From NCBI GenBank assembly GCA_020073385.1, contig JAIQFH010000021.1, positions 44,893 through 108,892 on the forward strand: DNA of 64,000 nt, in the 5' to 3' direction. Numbering within the stretch: position 1 is the stretch's first letter; every line of letters starts with the position of its first letter. Under the pieces are notes generated by a model. The model saw only the letters and a program-made list of their open reading frames with translations. It ran no database searches and was not told the DNA's origin. Of this stretch, positions 1 through 8,103 are shown piece after piece. The DNA is from Terriglobia bacterium. GTDB taxonomy: Bacteria > Acidobacteriota > Terriglobia > Terriglobales > Acidobacteriaceae. Made by a program: the position numbers and the translations under genes.

Positions 1-2
1 CT

Positions 3-296
3 ACGATGGTGTTTGCCATCGGCCAGCGCGTGCTTCCAGCATTTTCAGGAATGCGGCTGCTGTTCAGTACCAAACTGATGTTCTGCTCTCTCATGCTGCT
101 TGCAGTCGGCTGTCTCTTGCGAGTCAGTTCAGAAGTATTGGCCTATCAAGGTATGGTTCGCGCTGCCTGGTCATGGCTTCCGACGTCCGCGATTTGCGAG
201 ATGGCCGCGGTCACCGTCTTTGCATTCAATCTCCTCATTACGTTTGCACGCCAGGCCCCCGCTATCGCAGCGCAACCTCTTCGGGAACCAGGGTAA
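3..296 (+). CDS. NnrS-like membrane protein, C-terminal fragment
   Basis: The reading frame is open to the left edge of the window and ends at a TAA at 294-296, so only the last ~97 residues are visible. They form two to three hydrophobic segments, with a conserved-looking GQRVLPAFSG stretch and a tryptophan-rich loop near WSWLPTSAICEM. This resembles the end of NnrS, a polytopic heme/copper membrane protein linked to nitric oxide tolerance in proteobacteria. It is followed by a convergent redox gene. The assignment rests on a short fragment; another multi-pass membrane protein is possible. Confidence 0.55.
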   Translation, partial: TMVFAIGQRVLPAFSGMRLLFSTKLMFCSLMLLAVGCLLRVSSEVLAYQGMVRAAWSWLPTSAICEMAAVTVFAFNLLITFARQAPAIAAQPLREPG

Positions 297-321
297 TTAC
301 GCTACGACAGAGCGAGTCGTT

Positions 322-1989
322 TCAGATGTTAGGGAGCAGATCAAAGTACTCATCGTCCTCGTTCTTTCCCCCTTCTCCCGCGCCCAACTGTTTCTCTGAC
401 TGGATAAACTCGATGCGCTCAATCCACTTGACCATCTTGTAACCGAGTTGATTCTCGACACGCAGCCGTAGTGGCGCTCCATACACGTCCGGAAGCCGTT
501 GGTCATTCATCCGAATCGCAAGCAAGCATTCGGCCTTTAGTACATTCTCCAGGCTCTGTGTGTCGTAATATGGGCCACCGTAGAGTGCTTCGCCGAAGGA
601 GAAGAAAGCCACCACTTTGGCTTCCGGTTTCGGGCGAACGAGGTCAATCAGCCTCTGCATCGGAATGCCGCCCCATTTGGCAATGCCACTCCAGCCCTGA
701 ATGCAGTGATGCATTGTGATGTGCTCCACCACGCCCATCTTCTCGATGTCGGAGAGCGAAAGTACCACTGGGTTTTCAACCAGACCGCCGATTTGCAGCT
801 TAAAATCCTGAAAGCCGCACTCGGCAAGACGTTTCCACTCCTCTCGCACCGGCATCTTTCCATTGGGCCAGAAGTACGGCGAGATATCCTGCTCCGAATA
901 GTTCTGGTGCGGAACGAGCCGGTTCAACGTGAGTAGTTGCATAGGGTACGTCACGGACTTCAGTGCGTGTTGCAGACCACGCGGATGGTTCCATGAAATG
1001 TAGTGCGCCGCAATCCATGAGAGAACCACCACACCAATTCCCACGAATCCCAGATACATGCCCATATGCCCCTGATCATCCGTTCCCATCACGATGTGGT
1101 TCATGTTCCTCGCGAATCCTGTCATCACAACTAGCGTGACGTGCACCACGAGAAAGGCAAAGAAACTGAGCATGGTGAGGAAATGGATGGATCGGGCCGA
1201 CTGCCTGCCGCCAAATATCTTGGCGTACCAGGGAAAGCGGTTCACCACTGCCGGTGACATAGCGATGCCCGTCGCAATGGCCAAGGGTCCGAAGACAAAG
1301 ACGACAGTGAAATAGGCAATCTGCTGCAGGGCGTTGTAGCCATAAAAGCCGTTTGGCTCCCCAGGCATATGGAACGTCCCGTAGTGCACCCACGTATTCC
1401 AAGCCTGCAAAAGAACCATCGACGACGTAGGGACGATCCGCCGCCACTGCTCGGTATCGAACAGCATGATGATAAAGAAAATGCCCGTGAAGATGAATCC
1501 GTGAACGTCGATGAAGTGCCAAACCCGCGCAATGCCGATAGTGTGTCTGTAACCCGGCGTGCCAACAATGGGCGAAAGATAGCGGGCATCGTCTTTTGCG
1601 GTCCAGATGCGGTCGCGCGGAACTTTGAGGGGTGTCAAACGGATCCATTCGCTTCCCGGAGTACAGTCATCATTGAAATAGAGACGAGGATGATCGAACA
1701 GGATCGATAGGCCACTTCGAATCAGCAGCATCACAAAGAAGAAATTGAAAAAATGGCAGTAGCGCACCCAGAGCGGGAACCCGTGCGGTCCAACGAAGTT
1801 GTTGGGATAAATCTGAGGCACCGGAGGAACGGCGGGCAGACCAGCTATCGCAACTTCAATCCAGGCGGCGAGGACCGCGGCCAGAACACCGGCTCCGATT
1901 CCGATGAGAATGGAGGGGCGAACCCAAATCCGGAAGCGGCGATCCTTTGGGTAGTGTACGGCGGCGTGTGCCGCATCGAAGGGAATCAT
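322..1989 (-). CDS. Cytochrome b / sulfite-oxidase-type molybdopterin fusion protein
   Basis: The 555-residue protein has two parts. Residues ~25-335 are a multi-pass membrane cytochrome b domain with paired histidines suited to heme b (for example H79 in CHFFN and histidines in the IHFLTM and VVHVTL segments). Residues ~370-540 are a soluble molybdopterin domain of the sulfite oxidase/MsrP family; C429 in HHCIQGW sits where these enzymes ligate molybdenum. MsrP and its heme-b partner MsrQ are normally separate proteins, so here electron entry from the quinone pool and the catalytic site appear fused. ATG at 1989 is preferred over an upstream TTG at 2043; an AGGAG lies about 20 nt upstream. 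The gene is divergent from the NuoG-like gene across a perfect palindrome. The substrate cannot be read from the sequence. Confidence 0.8.
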   Translation of the reverse strand: MIPFDAAHAAVHYPKDRRFRIWVRPSILIGIGAGVLAAVLAAWIEVAIAGLPAVPPVPQIYPNNFVGPHGFPLWVRYCHFFNFFFVMLLIRSGLSILFDHPRLYFNDDCTPGSEWIRLTPLKVPRDRIWTAKDDARYLSPIVGTPGYRHTIGIARVWHFIDVHGFIFTGIFFIIMLFDTEQWRRIVPTSSMVLLQAWNTWVHYGTFHMPGEPNGFYGYNALQQIAYFTVVFVFGPLAIATGIAMSPAVVNRFPWYAKIFGGRQSARSIHFLTMLSFFAFLVVHVTLVVMTGFARNMNHIVMGTDDQGHMGMYLGFVGIGVVVLSWIAAHYISWNHPRGLQHALKSVTYPMQLLTLNRLVPHQNYSEQDISPYFWPNGKMPVREEWKRLAECGFQDFKLQIGGLVENPVVLSLSDIEKMGVVEHITMHHCIQGWSGIAKWGGIPMQRLIDLVRPKPEAKVVAFFSFGEALYGGPYYDTQSLENVLKAECLLAIRMNDQRLPDVYGAPLRLRVENQLGYKMVKWIERIEFIQSEKQLGAGEGGKNEDDEYFDLLPNI

Positions 1990-2048
1990 GACTGAATCCC
2001 GAGGTGTGCTCCTGTTCCAGAACGCACTCGACCCTCCAATCAATAGCA

Positions 2049-2069
2049 GTATATCGTGACACGATATAC
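2049..2069. promoter_or_regulatory. Perfect 21-bp palindrome, probable operator
   Basis: Two 10-base arms, GTATATCGTG and CACGATATAC, are exact reverse complements around a single central A. The site lies between the start codons of two divergent redox genes (1989 on minus, 2134 on plus). A perfect palindrome of this size and place is typical of a dimeric repressor site. It does not match the FNR/CRP consensus, and I cannot name the regulator. Confidence 0.6.
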
Positions 2070-2133
2070 AATAGAGCCCTAGTCAAGTGACAAGCGATGA
2101 CGACCCGTAATGCCACGACCCAAGCGATGACCA

Positions 2134-4548
2134 ATGGCTGACGTAACCATAACGGTCGACGGAAAGAAAGTAGTCCAATCAGCCGGGACGCTGCTGATCG
2201 AGGCCTGCAAGAGTGAAGGAATAGAGATCCCCTCCTTCTGTTACTACCCTGGTCTATCTCTGCAAGGTGCTTGCCGGATGTGTCTTGTAGAAATCGCCAA
2301 GATGCCGAAGCTGCAGACCGCCTGCACCACTTTCATCAGCGAGGGGATGGTGGTGACCACTCAGAGCGACACGGTCAAGCAGGCCCGTAGGGCAATGCTC
2401 GAGTTTGTGCTGCAGAACCATCCCTTAGATTGCCCTGTCTGCGATGCCGGAGGGCAATGCGAACTGCAGGACGCAACTCTCAGCTATGGCCCGGGAGAGT
2501 CCAGGCTGATTGATCCGAAGAATCACAAAGACGAGCAGCAATGGTCTCCCATCGTGTATTTTGACCGGCCCCGCTGCATCATGTGCTACCGCTGTGTGCG
2601 GGTTTGTGGCGAGGGAATGGATGTATGGGCTCTGGGTATTGCCAATCGGAACTCAGCCCAGCTGATTGTCCCCAACAAAGGGGATTACCTGGAGTGCGAA
2701 GAATGTGGCATGTGCATCGATATCTGTCCGGTTGGTGCCCTGACGTCCGGTCCCTATCGTTACAAAACCCGGCCATGGGAAATGAAGCACGTGGCGACCA
2801 TATGTACGCACTGTGCTGACGGATGTACCACGACCTTGGCCGTGCGTCCCAGCGAAACTGGAATGGAGATTGTTCGCGGGTCCAATCGGGATAAGAGCGG
2901 GATCAATGGCGATTTTCTCTGCATCAAGGGACGCTACGCGTTCGATTTCACCGCCCACGCCGAGCGGCTCAAGCAGCCGCTAATTCGTAAGGATGGTCGC
3001 TTGGTTCCAACGTCGTGGGAAGAAGCCTTCGCAACTGTTGCTGGGCGATTCCGCCAAATCCGAGATGAGTTTGGCGGCAAGACGATCGGAGTGATCGGCT
3101 CAACGCGCACGACTAACGAAGAGAACTATTTACTGCAAAAGATCGCAAGGGTTGTCCTTGGGACCAACAATATCGATCACCACCGGACGGCGGATTTTCC
3201 CGCCTTCTTTCGTGCTCTTGCGGACAAACCTGGTACCACTGCCAGCATGAAGGACGTTTTCGAGGATCCCGCCATTCTGCTCATTGGCAGCGATCCGACG
3301 TATCAGCATCCATTGCTCGCTTGGCAGATGCGGAACAATGTGAGGCTACACCACGCACGGCTTTACCTGATCAATTCAAGAGTCATCAAGCTCACCCGAC
3401 AAGCCACCTGTTTCGCCCGTGTAGACGAAGGCAGCGAAGAGAGGGCGGTGGCGTTCCTCGGTGGGGACGATAGCGCGCGTGACAAATGCAGCGCGAATCC
3501 AGCGGACCGGAACGACCTGACTGCGCTGCGAGAAAAAATATCGACAGAAAAGAACCTTATCGTGGTGTGCGGTGCTGAATTGCAAGGAGGCGACATCGCT
3601 CGACTCGTCCGAGTCATGGCTGCAGCGATGCCCACCTGCAAGTGGGTTTGCCTGGGTGACTACGCGAACTCCCGTGGCGCTTCCGACATGGGGCTATACC
3701 CGGATTTGCTTCCGGGGTATACACCGCTTTCGGAGGGTGGCGAGTTTCGTGAGAAATGGGACGCACAGTTTCCCCAGGAGCCAGGTCTGAATCTGCTCCA
3801 GATCCTGGAAGGCTCCAAGAATGGATTGCTCAAGGCCCTATACGTCGTTGGTTCAAATCCCGTAGGCCGTTACCATGTCGACCCATTTGCGCTGCGTGCG
3901 ACGTTCCTGGTTGTGCAGGATTTGTTCCTGACGGAGACTGCTCAGCTGGCGGATGTTGTTCTTCCCGCCACTTCAGCTTACGAGAAATCGGGAACTTTCA
4001 CGAATACATGTGGCGATCTCCAGAGATTGAAGAAGGCCGGAGATGTGGCCGGCCCCAAGAGCGACCTGGAGATCATAGCTCGCGTTGCTCAGTACATGGC
4101 TTATCCAATTGAAAAGTTGGTCAGGCGTGGAGAAGGCATTCGCGCGGATGCGGGACAGTCACGAGGCGCTCAATCCGGCGAGGTGGATCGCCAGGCCGTG
4201 TGGACGGAAAGGCAGGACTTGGAACCACGGCTCGCCCCGTTTGACCCGAACGCAGTCCTGGACGAGATCCAGAGCGTTGTTCCTGCCTATCGATCTCGGC
4301 ATGTTGATTTTTCCGGCTTGACGCGGCTTGCCACGCTCAATCGAGCGGCTGGAGCTGAGGTACAGTTGATCACTTCCTCCAAGAATGATCTGTTCTCTTC
4401 AGGTAGCTTGGGTCGTTATTGTTCGGCTCTCAATAGCGTGATGGAAAGTCATCTTCTCTTGCCGTACGAACCAGATTCTGGTGACCGCGAACTTTTTGCC
4501 AAACCGAGAGAATGGAATGACCCTGGAAGCGTTCGCTCAGGCTCATAA
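2134..4548 (+). CDS. nuoG: NuoG-like iron-sulfur/molybdopterin-type subunit
   Basis: The 804-residue protein has the NuoG layout. An N-terminal [2Fe-2S] ferredoxin domain carries C36, C47, C50 and C64. A His-Cys3 [4Fe-4S] site follows (H96, C100, C103, C109), then two ferredoxin-type [4Fe-4S] motifs (C148/151/154/158 and C188/191/194/198). A CxxCxxxC set at 224-231 introduces a molybdopterin-oxidoreductase fold reaching the C-terminus. In complex I this subunit passes electrons from NuoEF toward the membrane arm. No other nuo gene is visible, and the next recognisable gene is SdhB-like, so it may serve a different quinone-linked oxidoreductase. ATG at 2134 has only a weak ribosome binding site. 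The last 32 bases overlap the next small gene. Confidence 0.8.
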   Translation: MADVTITVDGKKVVQSAGTLLIEACKSEGIEIPSFCYYPGLSLQGACRMCLVEIAKMPKLQTACTTFISEGMVVTTQSDTVKQARRAMLEFVLQNHPLDCPVCDAGGQCELQDATLSYGPGESRLIDPKNHKDEQQWSPIVYFDRPRCIMCYRCVRVCGEGMDVWALGIANRNSAQLIVPNKGDYLECEECGMCIDICPVGALTSGPYRYKTRPWEMKHVATICTHCADGCTTTLAVRPSETGMEIVRGSNRDKSGINGDFLCIKGRYAFDFTAHAERLKQPLIRKDGRLVPTSWEEAFATVAGRFRQIRDEFGGKTIGVIGSTRTTNEENYLLQKIARVVLGTNNIDHHRTADFPAFFRALADKPGTTASMKDVFEDPAILLIGSDPTYQHPLLAWQMRNNVRLHHARLYLINSRVIKLTRQATCFARVDEGSEERAVAFLGGDDSARDKCSANPADRNDLTALREKISTEKNLIVVCGAELQGGDIARLVRVMAAAMPTCKWVCLGDYANSRGASDMGLYPDLLPGYTPLSEGGEFREKWDAQFPQEPGLNLLQILEGSKNGLLKALYVVGSNPVGRYHVDPFALRATFLVVQDLFLTETAQLADVVLPATSAYEKSGTFTNTCGDLQRLKKAGDVAGPKSDLEIIARVAQYMAYPIEKLVRRGEGIRADAGQSRGAQSGEVDRQAVWTERQDLEPRLAPFDPNAVLDEIQSVVPAYRSRHVDFSGLTRLATLNRAAGAEVQLITSSKNDLFSSGSLGRYCSALNSVMESHLLLPYEPDSGDRELFAKPREWNDPGSVRSGS

Positions 4549-4756
4549 TTTGCCAGCCCGCTGGCTGGAACTGAGACGGCAATGCGAGGACATGGTGAGG
4601 CAACCCGATTTTTGGTACCGCACAGATCTACGACAACAAGCCAGCGCCTTGGCGATCCACGCCTCCGATATTCTCGACTCAGCGCTTATTGATACAGCGC
4701 GGCGAAGCCTCGATCGTTCTGACGTGCCAGTGATCCCTACTGCCAAAGTGAAATGA
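4517..4756 (+). CDS. Small hypothetical protein between NuoG-like and SdhB-like genes
   Basis: This 79-residue charged, helical protein has no recognised domain. ATG at 4517 follows a GAGAGAATGGA purine stretch and overlaps the end of the NuoG-like gene by 32 bases; the stop lies 7 bases before the SdhB-like start. The tight packing suggests one transcript and possibly an accessory or assembly role for the neighbouring iron-sulfur proteins, but this is only context. It has no transmembrane segment and no cysteine pattern (a single Cys). Confidence 0.5.
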   Translation: MTLEAFAQAHNLPARWLELRRQCEDMVRQPDFWYRTDLRQQASALAIHASDILDSALIDTARRSLDRSDVPVIPTAKVK

Positions 4757-4763
4757 GATCTGT

Positions 4764-5513
4764 ATGAACGACAGAACGGTACGCTTTGTCATTCGGAGGC
4801 AAAACACTCCACAGTCAGAACCTTTCTGGGAAGAGTTCGATCTCAAGTGGCGGCCGGGTATGAATGTGATCAGCGGCCTGATGGACATCGCCATGAATCC
4901 CGTGAATCGCACGGGAAAACCGACAACCCCCATCGCCTATGACTCCAACTGTCTCGAAGAGGTGTGCGGGTCTTGCGCCATGCTCATCAACGGCAGGGCT
5001 GCCATGGCGTGCTCGTCGCTCGTGCACAAGCTCAAGCAACCGATTCGCCTGGAGCCGTTGTCACGCTTCCGTGTGATTCGCGACCTCGCAGTCGATCGAA
5101 GTGTCCTGTTCGAGAATCTGAAGCGTGTCAGGGCCTGGGTACCGATCGATGGCACATACGATCTGGGTCCCGGCCCGAGAATCTCTCAGGAAGAGCAGGA
5201 GCAGGCATATCCGATGTCCCGATGCATGTCCTGCTGTCTGTGCATGGAAGTCTGTCCACAATTCACCGTGGCTACGGGTTTTGTGGGCGCCGCCATCATC
5301 AACCAAGTACGACTCTTCAACCAACATCCCACGGGAGCATCTTTGCAACGCGAGCGGCTGGAGTCCATGGCCGGGGACGGTGGAATCCACGAATGCAGCT
5401 ACGCACAGAACTGCGTCCGCATCTGCCCGAAAAACATTCCGCTGACGCAATCGATCTCAAACGTTTACGGCCAGGTCATGAAACAGACGATTGTGGACCT
5501 CTTCCGGAAATGA
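4764..5513 (+). CDS. sdhB: Succinate dehydrogenase/fumarate reductase iron-sulfur subunit
   Basis: The 249-residue protein has the SdhB layout: an N-terminal [2Fe-2S] domain with C63, C68, C71 and C83, then a C-terminal domain with CMSCCLCMEVCP and a later C..YAQNCVRICP set for the [4Fe-4S] and [3Fe-4S] clusters. In succinate:quinone oxidoreductase this subunit relays electrons from the flavoprotein to the membrane anchor. No SdhA or SdhC gene is seen; the tRNA-Asp locus and the inserted island begin about 300 bases downstream. The usual partners may lie elsewhere, or the protein may partner the NuoG-like subunit upstream. Confidence 0.85.
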   Translation: MNDRTVRFVIRRQNTPQSEPFWEEFDLKWRPGMNVISGLMDIAMNPVNRTGKPTTPIAYDSNCLEEVCGSCAMLINGRAAMACSSLVHKLKQPIRLEPLSRFRVIRDLAVDRSVLFENLKRVRAWVPIDGTYDLGPGPRISQEEQEQAYPMSRCMSCCLCMEVCPQFTVATGFVGAAIINQVRLFNQHPTGASLQRERLESMAGDGGIHECSYAQNCVRICPKNIPLTQSISNVYGQVMKQTIVDLFRK

Positions 5514-5818
5514 TGGCAGTGCTGCAGAACGAACCCGCCTCGATAAAGAGCTGTTTCCGCTGCGAGAGCGCGGCTTGGTCGGAACCTGTACCAACTCGAA
5601 TTGCCTCTGCTACAATTCAGCACAGAGCATGGACAGATGCTCGGCGTCGCGATAGCCTGCGGACGGTTTTTGGCGGTGTTTCATACTGTCCATTTACTGT
5701 CCATTTCGCACCGGAAACTAGTTATATTCGGTGGAACGGATTGAAGCAGGCGAAACGGTTGACAGCAAGAGTAGACAGTAAACATGCGGGTTTCGCCCTA
5801 ACCGTATGAAAAGCAAGA
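5514..5818. repeat. Intergenic stretch with short repeats before tRNA-Asp
   Basis: I see no convincing gene here. An 11-base unit, ACTGTCCATTT, occurs twice in tandem at 5685-5706. Its inner part, TTTACTGTC (5693-5701), recurs inverted as GACAGTAAA at 5774-5782. Such short direct and inverted repeats beside a tRNA attachment site resemble integrase arm-type sites, but this is a guess. A TTGACA at 5759-5764 could be a -35 box for the tRNA; no good -10 is evident. Confidence 0.35.
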
Positions 5819-5857
5819 GGGGACGTAGTTCAGTTGGTTAGAACGCTGCCCTGTCAC
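5819..5857 (+). tRNA. tRNA-Asp(GUC), 5' half only (gene disrupted)
   Basis: These 39 bases are the acceptor strand GGGGACG, TA, a D arm, G, the anticodon-stem strand CTGCC (5846-5850) and the whole anticodon loop CTGTCAC (5851-5857, anticodon GTC). The next bases should be GGCAG but are unrelated. The matching 3' half, starting GGCAG and ending CGTCCCC-G-CCA, lies at 36961-36998. Joined, the halves give a 77-nt tRNA whose acceptor (GGGGACG/CGTCCCC) and anticodon stems (CTGCC/GGCAG) pair perfectly. The gene is therefore split by the island and should not yield a tRNA from this locus. Confidence 0.9.
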
Positions 5858-5971
5858 CGACTTCCGACACACAATCGCGATCGGGTATCCGCTGTTTCCT
5901 CGCAGAGCACACCTTTAGCCCGCCAATTCTCTCTTACATTCGCACGGGCTGTTTCACTCAAATTAGGACAC

Positions 5972-6016
5972 CTGTCACGCAGGAGGCCGCGGGTTCGAGT
6001 CCCGTCGCTCCCGCCA
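5972..6016 (+). other. Foreign tRNA-Asp 3' fragment, third attachment core
   Basis: The loop CTGTCAC (5972-5978) is followed by a tRNA-Asp 3' half: GCAGG, variable and T arms, CGCTCCC (6006-6012), G and CCA. Its stems fit CCTGC and GGGAGCG partners, not the CTGCC and GGGGACG of the 5' half at 5819. It therefore derives from a different tRNA-Asp gene. The bases before it are not tRNA-like. It is best read as an attachment site carried in by an element that once sat in another tRNA-Asp gene. The 114 bases between 5858 and 5971 show no gene. Confidence 0.8.
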
Positions 6017-6451
6017 ACTTGGATCCGTCATTGCAGGTCGAATCAGTTCCGCTATCTCCGATTGCAGGTAACATCCGTGGCCCAACGAAGGTCGGAGAAC
6101 TTGTGGGAGATTTTGTTGCCCTATAAGATTGCGGGCCAGTTCGTAGCCGGGGATTTGGACCCGTTTTGCCAGCTCGATGACTTCTGCTGTAGATAGCTCA
6201 CCCGCGGCCAGAAGTGATAGCAACAGAATTAGACCGTCGGGGCCGACGAAGCGTTCGAGAGACAAGCCTTCCACTACACTTCGACCGCTCCGGAACACCT
6301 TCCGTAGATCGTACCGGCAGGACTCACGATGAACCAACTGTAGCCCACTTAAAACCGTCGCACCGTGGTCGTCCTCCGAGGCGAGCCACTCCACCCAACC
6401 CTCGCTAACGCTGGTGATGAGCTGAGCGCAGCAGGCACAATGCCAGCCCAT
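5975..6451 (-). CDS. Hypothetical protein at the island edge, C-terminus read from tRNA antisense
   Basis: The frame from ATG 6451 encodes ~158 residues starting MGWHCACC, with two CxxC-like cysteines and a helical region rich in leucine (FVGPDGLILLLSLLAAGEL). I recall similar short proteins beside integration sites, but cannot name a function. The last ~13 residues (RERRDSNPRPPA) are the familiar antisense translation of a tRNA 3' end: the frame runs into the tRNA-Asp fragment at 5972-6016. The natural C-terminus was therefore probably replaced by the integration. The frame is also open upstream through a reductase remnant to 6544. Confidence 0.55.
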   Translation of the reverse strand: MGWHCACCAQLITSVSEGWVEWLASEDDHGATVLSGLQLVHRESCRYDLRKVFRSGRSVVEGLSLERFVGPDGLILLLSLLAAGELSTAEVIELAKRVQIPGYELARNLIGQQNLPQVLRPSLGHGCYLQSEIAELIRPAMTDPSWRERRDSNPRPPA

Positions 6452-6517
6452 AGAGTTGCGCAAGCCGCGCCGTAGGCTACCCGCAATGCCAAGAATGCGA
6501 ATGGGTTTGTTTTCCAT
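6452..6517 (-). pseudogene. N-terminal remnant of an NADPH-dependent FMN reductase
   Basis: Reading down from ATG 6517, the peptide MENKPIRILGIAGSLRRG is the typical start of flavodoxin-fold NADPH-dependent FMN reductases, including the phosphate-binding GSLRRG loop. After ~20 residues similarity stops and the frame continues into the unrelated MGWHCACC protein. This looks like a deletion or recombination junction that left the first exon-sized piece of a reductase fused in frame. A TTCCTCC purine complement just upstream would be its old ribosome binding site. Confidence 0.55.
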
Positions 6518-6546
6518 GCCTTCCTCCAAGAGCGTGCGAGCCACGC

Positions 6547-7050
6547 TTAGCGGCGCTTACCCAAGGTGCGCCCTTGGGGACCACCGCCAAGATCCGGAAC
6601 TTCTTCGCCGAGCGCAGTGGCTAGATCGATTTGATGGTCCTGCTCCTGCACGAGGATCTGGCGAATCTGTTCCGCCATCGCGAATTCTCCAAGAGTTTCG
6701 CATTGCCGGATGCGATCGCGATAATTGCGAATGGTGTCGGTCTCGTTCTCGAGATCGTAGCGGAGCATTTCCTTCGGATCTTTCGATGTGCGTACCGGCT
6801 TGGGCGTAACCGCTGGCATTTTGCCAAGGTAATCGATCTGGCGCGAGATGATCAGGGCATGATCGAGTTCCTGCTTGGCGTGGATCTCGAGCTGGGAGGC
6901 GATGTCCATGTATTGGGCGCCGGTGAGCACTTGGGAATAGACTACGTAGCCGATGATGGCTTGATATTCGCGAGCAAGATCTTCGTTTAACAGCTCCGCT
7001 AGACGCTCGCGGGAAACTTCGTTTTCGTTGGCAGTAGACTTATCACCCAT
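6547..7050 (-). CDS. Ferritin-like/bacterioferritin-type protein
   Basis: The 167-residue helical protein carries ferritin-type metal ligands: E in LAREYQAIIGY, the EIHAKQELDHA pair, and a second half with ENETDTIRNYRDRI and EQDHQIDLA. This arrangement is that of a four-helix bundle diiron protein, likely storing iron or acting against peroxide in the cytoplasm. ATG 7050 is chosen because GAGGAG lies 8 bases upstream; a longer frame to 7095 lacks this. The C-terminal tail (GGGPQGRTLGKRR) is basic and flexible. The gene follows an SDR gene on the same strand by ~40 bases. Confidence 0.8.
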   Translation of the reverse strand: MGDKSTANENEVSRERLAELLNEDLAREYQAIIGYVVYSQVLTGAQYMDIASQLEIHAKQELDHALIISRQIDYLGKMPAVTPKPVRTSKDPKEMLRYDLENETDTIRNYRDRIRQCETLGEFAMAEQIRQILVQEQDHQIDLATALGEEVPDLGGGPQGRTLGKRR

Positions 7051-7088
7051 TCGAATTCTCCTCTCAATTGACGAACCAGATTGACGGC

Positions 7089-7814
7089 TCACCACCGGCC
7101 TTGGTGCGCACCACCGTCCACGTGTAGCACCTCCCCGGTAATGTTGCGGGCCTCGGTGAGGTAAACAAGGGCGTCCGCAATGTCCCTGACGCTGGAGATT
7201 GTCCCCATTGGCGAGAGGGTCTTCAGGAAATCTTTCGATTCGTTTGTATGCATTGGAGTGTCGACAATGCCGGGTGCTACGGCGTTGAAGCGAATGTGTT
7301 GCTTCGCGTACTCGATCGCTAAGCTGCGAGTGATCGCTTCAATGCCGCCCTTCGTCATCATCGGCACGGACCCCAATCCGCCAGCAATTGGGTTAACGAC
7401 CGTCGAAGCTGTGATACTGACGACGCTCCCACCTCTGTTCTCCTTAAGCATCTGCTTCACAGATCCCTGCGTCACGTACAGAAAACCCTGGAGGTTCACA
7501 GTCGAGAGCCTCTCGAAGTCTTCCGGCGTGAACTCCGTAAAAGGCTTGGCGAAGAAAATGCCAGCGTTATTCACCAGTGCGTCGATCGAACCAAACTTCG
7601 TGATCGCGGTCTCGACAACCTTTGCCGCGATCGGGATCTCCCCGATATTTCCAGCCACGAGGGCGAGTTTGTCAGACTCACGAAATGCGTCGGAACTGGT
7701 GATGTGTCGCGAGTTCGCCACTACGTTGTAGCCGCGTTCGAGGAATGCCTGCACCGCACCAGCGCCGATGCCTTGTGACGCTCCAGTTACGATGATTGTT
7801 CTCGTGCTTGCCAT
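7089..7814 (-). CDS. SDR-family oxidoreductase
   Basis: The 241-residue protein begins with the Rossmann motif TGASQGIG (TGxxxGxG), has NNAG at ~85, catalytic serine in SITAS and YxxxK replaced by a shifted MTKGG segment: the usual Tyr of the YxxxK motif is not evident (SVPMMTKGGIEA). The C-terminal HVDGGAHQGRW is typical of classical SDRs. Apparent loss of the catalytic Tyr means activity is uncertain. ATG 7814 follows AGGGAGA by 6 bases. It is probably cotranscribed with the ferritin-like gene. Confidence 0.8.
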   Translation of the reverse strand: MASTRTIIVTGASQGIGAGAVQAFLERGYNVVANSRHITSSDAFRESDKLALVAGNIGEIPIAAKVVETAITKFGSIDALVNNAGIFFAKPFTEFTPEDFERLSTVNLQGFLYVTQGSVKQMLKENRGGSVVSITASTVVNPIAGGLGSVPMMTKGGIEAITRSLAIEYAKQHIRFNAVAPGIVDTPMHTNESKDFLKTLSPMGTISSVRDIADALVYLTEARNITGEVLHVDGGAHQGRW

Positions 7815-8103
7815 GTCATTCTCCCTAATTGAGTCCTTCCAGACTCCTGTGGGTTCACACTGGTGTACTTGCATGTGCGATGCCAATCGCCGCAGCAGAG
7901 AACGTGTCCTTGTCACTTTGAATCTCGTGGAGCGGTCTGGAGGTTTTGATCGTGAACAGTCCTCGATCCTGGTTTTCTCGGATTGCGAAACCATGTCACG
8001 AAACGATGAAGTTCACGGTCTTAGCTATGAGACATTCCGCTGACTCCAGCAAGATCAACATGCTTCGCACTGTTCGGTGATTGCGTCAGAAGGAGCCTTC
8101 TTA

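Noticed and set aside
4964..5809. Long rightward frame over the SdhB-like gene
   Set aside because: It overlaps a clear iron-sulfur protein in another frame and its peptide has no domain.
5858..5971. Possible intron in tRNA-Asp between the 5' half and the nearest 3' half
   Set aside because: The 114 bases are too short for a group I intron, no splice-type pairing was seen, and the nearer 3' half does not pair with the 5' half in acceptor or anticodon stems.
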